A stretch of 34,999 bases of DNA from Proteiniphilum sp. GTDB taxonomy: Bacteria; Bacteroidota; Bacteroidia; Bacteroidales; Dysgonomonadaceae. Positions 1-6,090 of this stretch are shown one piece after another (within the stretch, counting starts at the first letter, position 1; each line of letters opens with the position of its first letter). Location of the stretch: positions 1 to 34,999 of the forward strand of contig JADLKK010000020.1 of assembly GCA_016839025.1 (NCBI GenBank), written 5' to 3'. Position numbers and translations under genes: made by a program. The notes beneath the pieces are model-generated. The model was not told the DNA's origin and ran no database searches. It saw only the letters and a list, made by a program, of their open reading frames with translations.

Positions 1-1
1 C

Positions 2-349
2 GAGTTAGAATCTTGTGAATACCCTATATTGCAACTTGCTGATCTATTTGCTGGTTTAACGAGGCTATCATTCGAAAAAAGTGAAAAATTTTGCTTTTGG
101 TACGATAATGAGACCAATGGAAGTTCTTTATTTAATGAACCGATATCATTATCAAAAAGCGAAACTGCAAAATTTCAAGTGATGCATCATTTTAAGAAAT
201 TGTGTGACCGTTATAAAATGGGTCTCAATCTGAGTAAGGACAAGCATTTTAAGGTTTTTAATAAACAGTGTGGTCTTTGGATATGGTTTTATGAACCTCA
301 AGGTGACTATGACAAAGCACCTACAAAAATATTCAATGAAAATTCGTGA
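2..349 (+). CDS. DUF3800-like protein, C-terminal fragment (5' end outside window)
   Basis: The reading frame is already open at the first bases of the window and ends with TGA at 347-349, so this is the last ~115 residues of a longer gene. The visible start of the fragment contains the stretch PILQLADLFAGL, which resembles the 'QxADLxAG' signature near the C-terminus of DUF3800 proteins (RNase H-like fold, often found in mobile or defence-associated regions). The rest (a KLCDRY segment and an aromatic C-terminus, LWIWFYEP) is not diagnostic. The DNA is visibly more AT-rich than the genes to its right, which fits a foreign or accessory origin. The function of the family is not established. 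Without the N-terminal half the assignment is tentative. Confidence 0.5.
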   Translation, partial: ELESCEYPILQLADLFAGLTRLSFEKSEKFCFWYDNETNGSSLFNEPISLSKSETAKFQVMHHFKKLCDRYKMGLNLSKDKHFKVFNKQCGLWIWFYEPQGDYDKAPTKIFNENS

Positions 350-564
350 GTTCAAAACATAATCATTGAGGAATACGATTTATGTGACAATTGGATGTCA
401 ATAGAATGGTTGATAATATGCTTAAGATTGACATTTTGCTAAGTCCGATTTCAGGAAAAGAGATGGCAGAGAATAAGGAGCGGCGCAGGCTTTGGTATCT
501 GGAGATTCATGATGAATTCATTTTTCTTGCATATTGACAATTGAACATGCTGTGTTTTGTGCAT

Positions 565-581
565 TTGACACAAGATGTCAT
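565..581. promoter_or_regulatory. Palindrome site 1, candidate operator for the WYL regulator
   Basis: The site reads TTGACACAAGATGTCAT: TGACA and TGTCA half-sites separated by five bases. It matches site 2 (2924-2940) and site 3 (3953-3969) almost base for base, including the AAG in the spacer; only the outermost right base breaks the extended TTGACA/TGTCAA symmetry. It lies about 48 bp upstream of the short ORF at 630 and about 300 bp upstream of the DUF438 gene. Assignment to the WYL regulator is an inference from the position of the other two sites. Confidence 0.5.
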
Positions 582-629
582 TTTTTTTCATTCGCTTCTC
601 TATTCATAGACTCATGAAAAACCCATGTT

Positions 630-869
630 ATGAAGGAATTACCGGAAATACCGATCAACCGGTTTCAGCTGGCGGTGCTGCTTGACGAGGAGGCTTGCCG
701 CTTCCGGGAATCGATCAGGCAATAACTGCTTCATTCCCGATATCTGAACTTTGTAGACAATAACCGTAGCCTGCTGCATATCAATAGGGATAAGGTAACC
801 CGAAAAATGGCTATTTGTTGGTATTGCAATCCTGCCGTGCTCTCCCTAATTTTGTGTCGGATATTTTAA
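630..869 (+). pseudogene. Possible broken short gene (in-frame stop after 31 codons)
   Basis: An ATG at 630 opens a 31-codon frame (begins MKELPEIPINRF) closed by TAA at 723-725. The same frame then stays open for another 47 codons to a second TAA at 867-869, which could mean a gene of about 78 codons interrupted by one nonsense change. The first part has a protein-like composition (alternating hydrophobic and charged residues); the second part is less convincing and runs through the promoter of the next gene. I do not recognise the product. It may equally be chance. Confidence 0.2.
824..854 (+). promoter_or_regulatory. Promoter of the DUF438/PAS gene
   Basis: TTG (824-826), 20 nt, then TAATTTTG (847-854), a full match to the Bacteroidetes primary sigma -7 consensus TAnnTTTG with correct spacing to a -33 TTG. 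Transcription would start near 861, giving a leader of about 20 nt before ATG 882. Confidence 0.6.
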
Positions 870-881
870 TTTCCGACAGTT

Positions 882-2579
882 ATGGAAGAACAGCAAACCA
901 ATCGCATATTTGCCAGCCTCGATCAGGATAAGCTGAGACGGATGCTGGAGATCAAACGGCAGTACGACAACGGACTGCTACCGCTTGAGGAGGCAAGGAA
1001 CCGGATGAAAAGGGAGGTCGGCAAGATCTCGGCAGCGGAGTTTGCCGCTGCCGAGCAGCTGCTCAAGGCTGAAGATCCGGATGAGTGTCGCAACGAGGAT
1101 GTCAGGGGGATGCTCGAAGTCTTTGAAGGGCTGATGGACAGGGAGGAGGCAGAGCTGCCGGAGGATCACACCATTGACACCTACCGGCGGGAGAATCGCC
1201 GGATGAAGGAGTTGTTGGAGCAGGGGGATGCACTCGCCCAAAAGCCTTTTATCCTGAATCCATGGCGGGAGCTGATGGAGCAGATATTGCCCTACAAGGT
1301 GCATTTCAGCCGCAAACAGAATCAACTCTACTCGGCACTGGAGCGGGAAGGCTTCGACCGTCCCACCACCACCATGTGGGTGTACGACGATTACATCCGC
1401 GACGAGATGAACAAGTCCTGGGAGCTGTTGCAGAGCGAGCCGGTAGACAGCGCAGCCTTCCTCGACACCTACCGGGAGATGGCTGCCGATTTGCGCGACC
1501 TGATGGAGAAGGAGGAGATGATTCTCTATCCCACCTCCCTGAAGCTGATCTCCGCCGACAAGATGGAGCAGTTGAAGTCGGGCGACCGGGAAATCGGTTT
1601 CTTCGGATTGGAACAGCCGGCATACGGAGGGGCCGGTAAACAGCATTCCAAACAGCCCATTGCCGAGCAGCATTCTTCCGGGCAGCAGAAAACGGAAAAG
1701 GTTACCGGTCAACCGGCCGATCAGGGCGACTTTATGCAGGAGCTGGCTGCACTGCTTGCCAAGCATGGGCATGAGACAAAGAGCAACAAGCAGGATCAGG
1801 TGTTGGATGTGGCACAGGGCAAACTGACGCTGGAACAGATCAACCTGCTTTACCGGCACATGCCGGTAGATATCTCTTTCGTGGATGAAAACGAGCTGGT
1901 AAAGTTCTACACCGACACCAAACACCGGGTCTTCCCAAGAAGCAAGGGAGTGATCGGTCGTGAGGTGCGCAACTGCCATCCCCCCAAAAGTGTCCATCTG
2001 GTGGAGGAGATCATTGAGAAGTTTCGCAGTGGTGAACAGAGCAAGGCCGAGTTCTGGATCAACAAGCCCGGCCTCTTCATCTACATCGTCTATGTGGCGG
2101 TGAGAGACGATCAGGGTAACTTCCGCGGGGTGATGGAGATGATGCAGGATTGCACCCATATCCGCCAGCTCGAGGGGGAACAACGCTTGTTATCCTGGGG
2201 CACGGAGAAAACGGATCACGATGGCCATCAAGAAGAGGCTGGGGCGCATGAAGCCACAAAAACAAACGATGATACCGGCTATACATCCAAAGCCGGAATC
2301 AGCGAAGAAACAGGCCACGAAGGTGTCGCCACAGACGGAAGTTCCCGGAAATTGACCCTTACGGGTGATACCAGATTGAAACCACTGCTGCAGCAATTTC
2401 CCGGGTTGAAGGACGACCTGATCGCATTCAATCCCAAATTTTCCATACTGAACAGCCCGATGGCCAAAGTGATTCTTCCCATCGCTACCATCAAAATGAT
2501 GAGTGAACAATCCGGTATACCCCGCCAGGAGCTGATGGACAAGATCAACGAACTGATCGCACCCACTACGAGCAGGTAG
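882..2579 (+). CDS. DUF438 / hemerythrin-like / PAS / DUF1858 protein
   Basis: This 565-aa soluble multidomain protein is probably a cytoplasmic redox or gas sensor/handler. Visible order: a DUF438 helical region (about 10-90), a hemerythrin-like helical region (about 95-240; H96, H141, an RK motif at 144-145, MW at 165-166, KEE at 210-212), a Gln/His-rich linker (about 250-285), a PAS domain (about 315-435, with the family motif NCHPPKSVH at 364-372), a second low-complexity linker (about 440-490), and a C-terminal DUF1858 region (about 490-560). DUF438 proteins usually pair HHE and PAS in this way. Several positions that carry metal ligands in the family, as I remember it, look changed (Q146, E156, D169-Y171), so iron binding is uncertain. 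No kinase or output domain is present. A good promoter lies just upstream, and the WYL regulator follows after 459 bp. The role is inferred; the domain architecture is fairly sure. Confidence 0.85.
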   Translation: MEEQQTNRIFASLDQDKLRRMLEIKRQYDNGLLPLEEARNRMKREVGKISAAEFAAAEQLLKAEDPDECRNEDVRGMLEVFEGLMDREEAELPEDHTIDTYRRENRRMKELLEQGDALAQKPFILNPWRELMEQILPYKVHFSRKQNQLYSALEREGFDRPTTTMWVYDDYIRDEMNKSWELLQSEPVDSAAFLDTYREMAADLRDLMEKEEMILYPTSLKLISADKMEQLKSGDREIGFFGLEQPAYGGAGKQHSKQPIAEQHSSGQQKTEKVTGQPADQGDFMQELAALLAKHGHETKSNKQDQVLDVAQGKLTLEQINLLYRHMPVDISFVDENELVKFYTDTKHRVFPRSKGVIGREVRNCHPPKSVHLVEEIIEKFRSGEQSKAEFWINKPGLFIYIVYVAVRDDQGNFRGVMEMMQDCTHIRQLEGEQRLLSWGTEKTDHDGHQEEAGAHEATKTNDDTGYTSKAGISEETGHEGVATDGSSRKLTLTGDTRLKPLLQQFPGLKDDLIAFNPKFSILNSPMAKVILPIATIKMMSEQSGIPRQELMDKINELIAPTTSR

Positions 2580-2831
2580 GGATTGAAGGTTTGCTTCAGC
2601 ACCGGAAGTTGTAGCGGGTGTCATAATTTCACGTATAGTTTGCCGACAAGCGTCCGGGAGGTACGGCTGTCGTTTCCGTAATATGGTCTGTCATTTGCCC
2701 GTCATTCGCCTATCCCTGGCTTACATTTCTTCTATCTATCTTCTTTATTCTTGAATATCATCTTCATAATATAAGGGAGTTGATATAAGGCTGGAATAAG
2801 GAGATATAAGCCCAGAACCAGTGTCTCGTCC

Positions 2832-2884
2832 GTATCGTCCTGAAATAGGTTTACACCAATTGGAAAGTAAAAGCAGGACGATAC
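2832..2884. repeat. 11-bp inverted repeat with 31-nt loop
   Basis: GTATCGTCCTG (2832-2842) and CAGGACGATAC (2874-2884) are perfect reverse complements. The loop contains the short palindrome CCAATTGG (2856-2863). There is no T-run next to the right arm, so it is not a typical terminator for the + strand. It lies 40 bp before palindrome site 2 in the upstream region of the WYL gene. Function unknown. Confidence 0.5.
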
Positions 2885-2923
2885 AGGGTGTTCCAATGAA
2901 AAATTGATATCGTTTGAAAGCAA

Positions 2924-2940
2924 TTGACAAAAGATGTCAA
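2924..2940. promoter_or_regulatory. Palindrome site 2, candidate autoregulatory operator
   Basis: TTGACAAAAGATGTCAA is a perfect 6+6 inverted repeat around a 5-bp spacer. It lies 98 bp before the regulator start. A weak -7-like element (TATCTTG, 2950-2956) follows 9 bp downstream, so a bound protein would cover or abut the core promoter. This is the expected place for autoregulation. The TTGACA resembles an E. coli -35 box, but Bacteroidetes promoters do not use that hexamer. Confidence 0.6.
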
Positions 2941-3038
2941 AAAAACTGTTATCTTGGGCTCATTATTCAATTGAATCTAGAATTACCTGATTGATCAGAT
3001 GACTCTTGTTCCTATGCAGAAAATTAAAATGTAATCCC

Positions 3039-3956
3039 ATGGACCAACCGAAGCTGGAGCGGCTGCTCCGCCTGATGAAACTGCTCACGGCCAACAGCAA
3101 CCTGACCGTGGAGGAGATTGCCGAGAGGCTCTCCATCACCCCCCGATCGGTGTACCGCTACATCGATACCTTTCGCACGGCGGGGTTCGTGACCAAGAAG
3201 AAGAACGGTTGCATACGCCTCGACAAATCGTCGCCTTACTTCAAGGATATCAGCGAACTGATTCACTTCACCGACGAGGAGGCTTATATCCTGAAGTCGG
3301 CCATCGAGAGCATCGACGAGAACAACATCCTGAAACAGAACCTGAAAAAGAAACTCTACACGGTCTACGACTACAAGATCCTGGCGGAGACCATCGTCAA
3401 CAGCCGCCTCAGCCGGAATGTGCGGCAACTGGTGCAGGCTATGGAGAACCGTCAGCAGGTAATCTTGAAAAACTACGCCTCTTCACACGGCAACGACATC
3501 CGCGATCGCAGGGTGGAGGCATTCGCCTTCACCACCAACTACGAGCAGGTGTGGTGTTATTGTCTGGAAGACCGGGAGGTGAAGCTCTTCCGGGTCTCCC
3601 GCATCGGGGCGGTGGAGCTCTTGCCGGAGAAATGGCGACATGAGAAAGCGCACAAGGCTGGCTTCATCGATATCTTCCGGATGCACAGCAGGGAGAGGCT
3701 ACCGCTGAAACTGAAGCTGGGCCTTCGCGCCACCAGCCTCCTGGTGGAGGAGTTCCCGCTCGCCATGAGGCAGCTGAAAAAGGTGTCGGACTACGAGTGG
3801 TTGCTCGAAACCGAAGTCTGTTCGTACGACGGCGTGGGGCGGTTCGTCCTCGGCCTGATGGGAGAAATCGAGATCATCGATCCACCGGATTTCCGGCACT
3901 ACATCTTCGGCCAGGTGGAAAAGATGATGGAGAAACGGCATTTTCCGGGCGATTGA
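3039..3956 (+). CDS. WYL-domain transcriptional regulator (HTH_11 N-terminus)
   Basis: A 305-aa DNA-binding protein of the YafY/WYL class. Residues about 5-60 form a winged helix-turn-helix: LERLLRLMKLL, then EEIAERLSITPRSVYRYIDTF, the typical HTH_11 recognition helix. The centre is helical, and residues about 140-230 form a WYL-like domain (WCYCLEDREVKLFRVSRI takes the place of the usual WYL/RxFRxxRI signature). A C-terminal extension of the WCX type follows (about 230-300). WYL domains generally sense small ligands or nucleic acid. ATG 3039 was chosen because the open frame upstream offers only TTG at 3006 and the HTH begins right after this Met. Palindrome site 2 lies upstream, and site 3 overlaps its own stop codon, so autoregulation is likely. 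The ligand is unknown. Confidence 0.85.
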   Translation: MDQPKLERLLRLMKLLTANSNLTVEEIAERLSITPRSVYRYIDTFRTAGFVTKKKNGCIRLDKSSPYFKDISELIHFTDEEAYILKSAIESIDENNILKQNLKKKLYTVYDYKILAETIVNSRLSRNVRQLVQAMENRQQVILKNYASSHGNDIRDRRVEAFAFTTNYEQVWCYCLEDREVKLFRVSRIGAVELLPEKWRHEKAHKAGFIDIFRMHSRERLPLKLKLGLRATSLLVEEFPLAMRQLKKVSDYEWLLETEVCSYDGVGRFVLGLMGEIEIIDPPDFRHYIFGQVEKMMEKRHFPGD

Positions 3957-3969
3957 CAAAAGGTGTCAA
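3953..3969. promoter_or_regulatory. Palindrome site 3, overlapping the regulator stop codon
   Basis: TTGACAAAAGGTGTCAA is again a perfect 6+6 palindrome with a 5-bp spacer, differing from site 2 at one spacer base. The TGA stop of the WYL gene (3954-3956) is inside the left arm. It would be well placed to control a gene starting just to the right, but only a decayed VOC fragment on the opposite strand is there now. Confidence 0.55.
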
Positions 3970-3973
3970 CAAA

Positions 3974-4146
3974 TCAGGTTGTGCGGGAGATGCCGCAATG
4001 CTGTAGCTGCATGCCATCGGGATCGTCGAAATTGACGGTCTTTTTACCATCCGCAGACCCGGCACGTGGGTATAAAAATCGAAGTTCCTCTTGGCGTTGT
4101 CGGAGATCGCCGTAACGTGGTGTAAACCTAATATTCTCTTATCCAT
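3974..4146 (-). pseudogene. VOC (glyoxalase-family) remnant, frameshifted and truncated
   Basis: On the minus strand, ATG at 4146 opens a clear VOC-family N-terminus (MDKRILGLHHVTAI, then FDFYTHVPGLRMVK), similar to ring-cleaving dioxygenase/MhqO-type glyoxalases. After MVK the frame breaks in an A-run. Restoring one A gives KKTVNFDDPDGMQLQ and a stop at 3974-3976, for a total of 57 codons. Intact family members are about 300 residues. The tail DPDGMQLQ resembles a metal-ligand strand from a VOC module, so an internal deletion as well as the frameshift is likely. A longer frame without the shift runs antisense into the WYL gene and has no family similarity. This is a dead gene; an intact relative would act on a small redox-active or aromatic substrate. 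Confidence 0.65.
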
Positions 4147-4202
4147 AATAGTATTGTTGCTGTGATTCTTTTGTGTAGATGGTAGCAATCCATAGACAAT
4201 GA

Positions 4203-4787
4203 TTAATAATTCAAATCGATTTTCCTTATCTGTTCATCAAAAAGCTTTGTAGATCGAACGGCAGACTCTTTGTCCCCATCATATTTCGTATACCCCACAT
4301 AGATAGTACTCTTGTCATCCGAAGTAGAAAAAAGGATCAGTTTATCCATTTCCGGTGAAATCAGACCGGCACTATAAGCACCTGTTTGTGCTACAGGTAT
4401 ATATCTTTCCAGTAGAAAATCAACAATCACACTTGCAATATTGGAAAGTGTGCCGAAAGCAAATGCTGACATCTTCAGTTTGTTGTTTTCAAACATGTAA
4501 AGATAGATGACATCAGACTTGTCAATCCTTCTTTGAATGGCAAACCCATCATCCAGTTCAACAATCTCTCCCCCCGAAGCAGCATTGGATTTGACAGTTT
4601 CATAGGTCTCTCCAAATCCCAAATAGGGTTCCGGTAAATAATTGATCAGAGTTTTGACTTCTACTGTGGCAATTGTGGTCTCATCCATGGAGGTTACCAG
4701 GATGGTTGTTACCCCCCTTACACCACCTTCCACAACTCCTTCGTCTGACACTGATGCGATCAGGCTGTTTTTCGACTGGAAAGTCAA
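4203..4787 (-). CDS. Hypothetical protein with a truncated Big_2-like N-terminus
   Basis: The first ~45 residues (SKNSLIASVSDEGVVEGG, then TTILVTS, then ATVEV) look like the C-terminal two thirds of a bacterial Ig-like Big_2 domain. The remaining ~145 residues are unrecognised, with a mix of short strands and helices and an acidic character. Such domains normally belong to secreted or surface proteins, but no signal peptide or lipobox is present. The frame is open upstream to 4916 and the extra residues still look Big_2-like, yet contain no ATG or GTG; TTG 4787 is the only conventional alternative start and falls inside the domain. An ATG at 4837 with upstream purines is in a different frame. 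A 5'-truncated or frameshifted gene is therefore likely. Its 5' side abuts the divergently transcribed pirin gene. Confidence 0.5.
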   Translation of the reverse strand: MTFQSKNSLIASVSDEGVVEGGVRGVTTILVTSMDETTIATVEVKTLINYLPEPYLGFGETYETVKSNAASGGEIVELDDGFAIQRRIDKSDVIYLYMFENNKLKMSAFAFGTLSNIASVIVDFLLERYIPVAQTGAYSAGLISPEMDKLILFSTSDDKSTIYVGYTKYDGDKESAVRSTKLFDEQIRKIDLNY

Positions 4788-4913
4788 ATCTCCCGGATTG
4801 TTTTCTACAACCAGCGCTTGCGGAAGAGGAAAACCATTATTTATGCTTACCTTCGCTATCTCCCTTTTATATAGTTGAAAAGAATGAGTACTTGAGCGTT
4901 TAATAAAACCAAT

Positions 4914-5789
4914 ATGTCAAACATCGGATTGATCATTGAAGAAAGAGCGGCCAACATAGGCAATTTCCTGGTAGGGCGGTTGCTGCCCTTCCGGCAGAAG
5001 CGGATGGTGGGGCCCTTCGCTTTTATCGACCACATGGGGCCCGCCACGATGGGTGCGGGTGAGAACCTGGATGTGCTGCCCCATCCCCACATCGGACTCT
5101 CCACGCTCACCTATCTCTTCGAGGGGGCCATCATGCACCGCGACAGCCTCGGCAGCGAGGTGGAGATCACGCCTGGGGCGGTGAACTGGATGACGGCCGG
5201 CAAGGGAGTAGTGCACTCCGAGCGGACTCCCGGGTGGCTGCGCGACAGCTCGAAAGTGCTACACGGCATGCAGATATGGGTGTCGCTGCCCAGGGAGCTG
5301 GAGGAGTCGGAGCCCTCGTTCGTACACATCCCCGCGGAGGAGATCCCTGCCTGGGAGATGCAGGGGATGAAAGTAAAGCTGATTGCCGGTGAGGCGTTCG
5401 GAAAGAGATCGCCCGTACCGGTGCACAGCCGGCTCTACCTGATCGAACTGAAGAGCGACAAGCCACGGCTCTTTTCACCGGGTGACGAGCTCTACGGTGA
5501 GAGCGGCCTCTATATCCTGGAAGGGGAGGTGTGCAGCGAGAGCTACCGCTTCGGGCCGGGAAAGCTGCTGGTCGCCAGGGATAGCCACCTCTGCACCTTC
5601 GCGATGGGGACCAAAACGACGGTTTACCTCTTCGGCGGTGAGTCGTTTCCGGAGAAACGATTTATCGACTGGAACTTTGTCTCCTCACGCAGGGATCGGC
5701 TCCGACAGGCGAAGGAGGATTGGATCGAACGGCGTTTCCCAGAGGTGCCGGGAGAGAGGGAATATGTGTCGTACCCCTCATTGAGATAG
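4914..5789 (+). CDS. Pirin family protein
   Basis: A 291-aa bicupin of the pirin (YhhW-like) family. The N-terminal cupin contains PHPHIGLSTLTY and HSE, giving the four metal ligands H57, H59, H101 and E103, the same spacing as in human pirin. The C-terminal cupin (about 170-265) is present but, as usual, lacks the ligand set. Family members bind Fe or similar metals; some have quercetin 2,3-dioxygenase activity and others act as redox-linked regulators. The substrate here cannot be told from sequence. The protein is cytoplasmic with no signal peptide. Length is typical. It is a single gene, followed by a bidirectional hairpin shared with tRNA-Met. The C-terminal tail after about 255 is longer and more charged than the cupin core. 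Confidence 0.9.
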   Translation: MSNIGLIIEERAANIGNFLVGRLLPFRQKRMVGPFAFIDHMGPATMGAGENLDVLPHPHIGLSTLTYLFEGAIMHRDSLGSEVEITPGAVNWMTAGKGVVHSERTPGWLRDSSKVLHGMQIWVSLPRELEESEPSFVHIPAEEIPAWEMQGMKVKLIAGEAFGKRSPVPVHSRLYLIELKSDKPRLFSPGDELYGESGLYILEGEVCSESYRFGPGKLLVARDSHLCTFAMGTKTTVYLFGGESFPEKRFIDWNFVSSRRDRLRQAKEDWIERRFPEVPGEREYVSYPSLR

Positions 5790-5818
5790 GGGGGATATGG
5801 CGTGTTTTCATTTAAGAA

Positions 5819-5852
5819 AAAACAGCTACAAGGTTGAATTTGTAACTGTTTT
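5819..5852. terminator. Bidirectional hairpin between pirin and tRNA-Met
   Basis: AAAACAG (5819-5825) pairs with CTGTTTT (5846-5852), and after one C/A mismatch TACAA (5827-5831) pairs with TTGTA (5840-5844). The A-rich left and T-rich right flanks allow termination on both strands. It separates convergent pirin (+) and tRNA-Met (-). Confidence 0.6.
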
Positions 5853-5864
5853 GCTGTAAGCTTG

Positions 5865-5938
5865 TAGCGAGAGGGGGGCATGATCCCCCGACCTCATGAT
5901 TATGAATCATGCGCTCTAACCAACTGAGCTATCTCGCC
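5865..5938 (-). tRNA. tRNA-Met (CAT)
   Basis: The minus strand folds as a full cloverleaf of 74 nt: acceptor GGCGAGA with TCTCGCT, D-arm AGCTCAGTTGGTTAGAGC, anticodon stem CATGA/TCATG around TTCATAA, and T-arm with a GGGGG/CCCCC stem. The anticodon is CAT. The sequence looks like an elongator Met tRNA rather than the initiator, although a tRNA-Ile2 with modified C34 has the same anticodon and cannot be ruled out by eye. CCA is not encoded. Confidence 0.9.
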
Positions 5939-5977
5939 AACATGTGAAAGAGGGAGTTGTCTCCCGAATTCGAGGTG

Positions 5978-6008
5978 CAAAAGTAGCAACTCTTTTTCAA
6001 TTCTGCAA
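5978..6008 (-). promoter_or_regulatory. Promoter of tRNA-Met
   Basis: Read on the minus strand: TTG (6008-6006), 20 nt, then TACTTTTG (5985-5978), matching TAnnTTTG. The start would be near 5971, about 33 nt before the mature tRNA. The spacer carries AAAAAGAGT, also present at the same place in the tRNA-Val promoter. Confidence 0.6.
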
Positions 6009-6039
6009 CTACAATTCTCGAAAAGTCGGGCAAAAAGTG

Positions 6040-6047
6040 TATTTTTG
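6040..6047 (+). promoter_or_regulatory. -7 element ahead of mutS2
   Basis: TATTTTTG matches TAnnTTTG and lies 43 bp before the GTG start. No good -33 TTG is seen 19-21 bp upstream, so only half of the promoter is supported. Confidence 0.4.
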
Positions 6048-6090
6048 TTCATCCAATGCACAGTACACAATTATTAGAAACGAGTTTAAC

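Larger units (their letters stand above)
350..881. other. 532-bp gap with small ORFs, one palindrome and a promoter
   Basis: There is no convincing intact gene here. A 43-codon ORF (406-537, ATG start) encodes a charged peptide I do not recognise. The palindrome at 565-581, a possible broken short gene at 630-869 and the promoter for the DUF438 gene at 824-854 are listed separately. The first half is AT-rich like the DUF3800 fragment and the second half is closer to the rest of the window, so the join between accessory and core DNA may lie here. No transposase, tRNA or obvious attachment site is visible. Confidence 0.5.
2580..3038. other. 459-bp gap holding an inverted repeat and palindrome site 2
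   Basis: There is no clear gene. Two short minus-strand frames (2732-2923 and 2745-2930) look like parts of one small hydrophobic peptide split over two frames, but neither has a credible start. An 11-bp inverted repeat (2832-2884) and palindrome site 2 (2924-2940) are listed separately. A seven-codon unit, ATG 3014 to TAA 3034 (MQKIKM), precedes the regulator start and is probably incidental. No intrinsic terminator is visible after the DUF438 gene. Confidence 0.5.

Noticed and set aside
978-2183. 401-codon open frame on the minus strand inside the DUF438 gene
   Set aside because: It is antisense to a gene with recognisable domains over the whole stretch, and has no family similarity or start signal of its own.
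2924-2929. TTGACA read as a sigma-70 -35 box
   Set aside because: Genes here use TTTG / TAnnTTTG promoters, and the hexamer is one arm of a repeated palindrome.
2732-2930. Two overlapping minus-strand frames of about 60 codons, partly hydrophobic
   Set aside because: Starts are TTG or otherwise weak, and no ribosome-binding site is clear. They might be remains of one small membrane peptide, but the support is too thin for a gene call.
3874-4188. 104-codon minus-strand frame containing the VOC start
   Set aside because: Only the first third resembles VOC proteins; after the A-run the frame is wrong and it runs antisense into the WYL gene. Treated as a pseudogene with a shorter, frame-corrected extent.
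5944-6090. Upstream extension of mutS2 to 5944
   Set aside because: It would overlap the tRNA-Met promoter, the peptide has no MutS2 similarity, and homologues start at the (V/M)IYPDNFEQK position.
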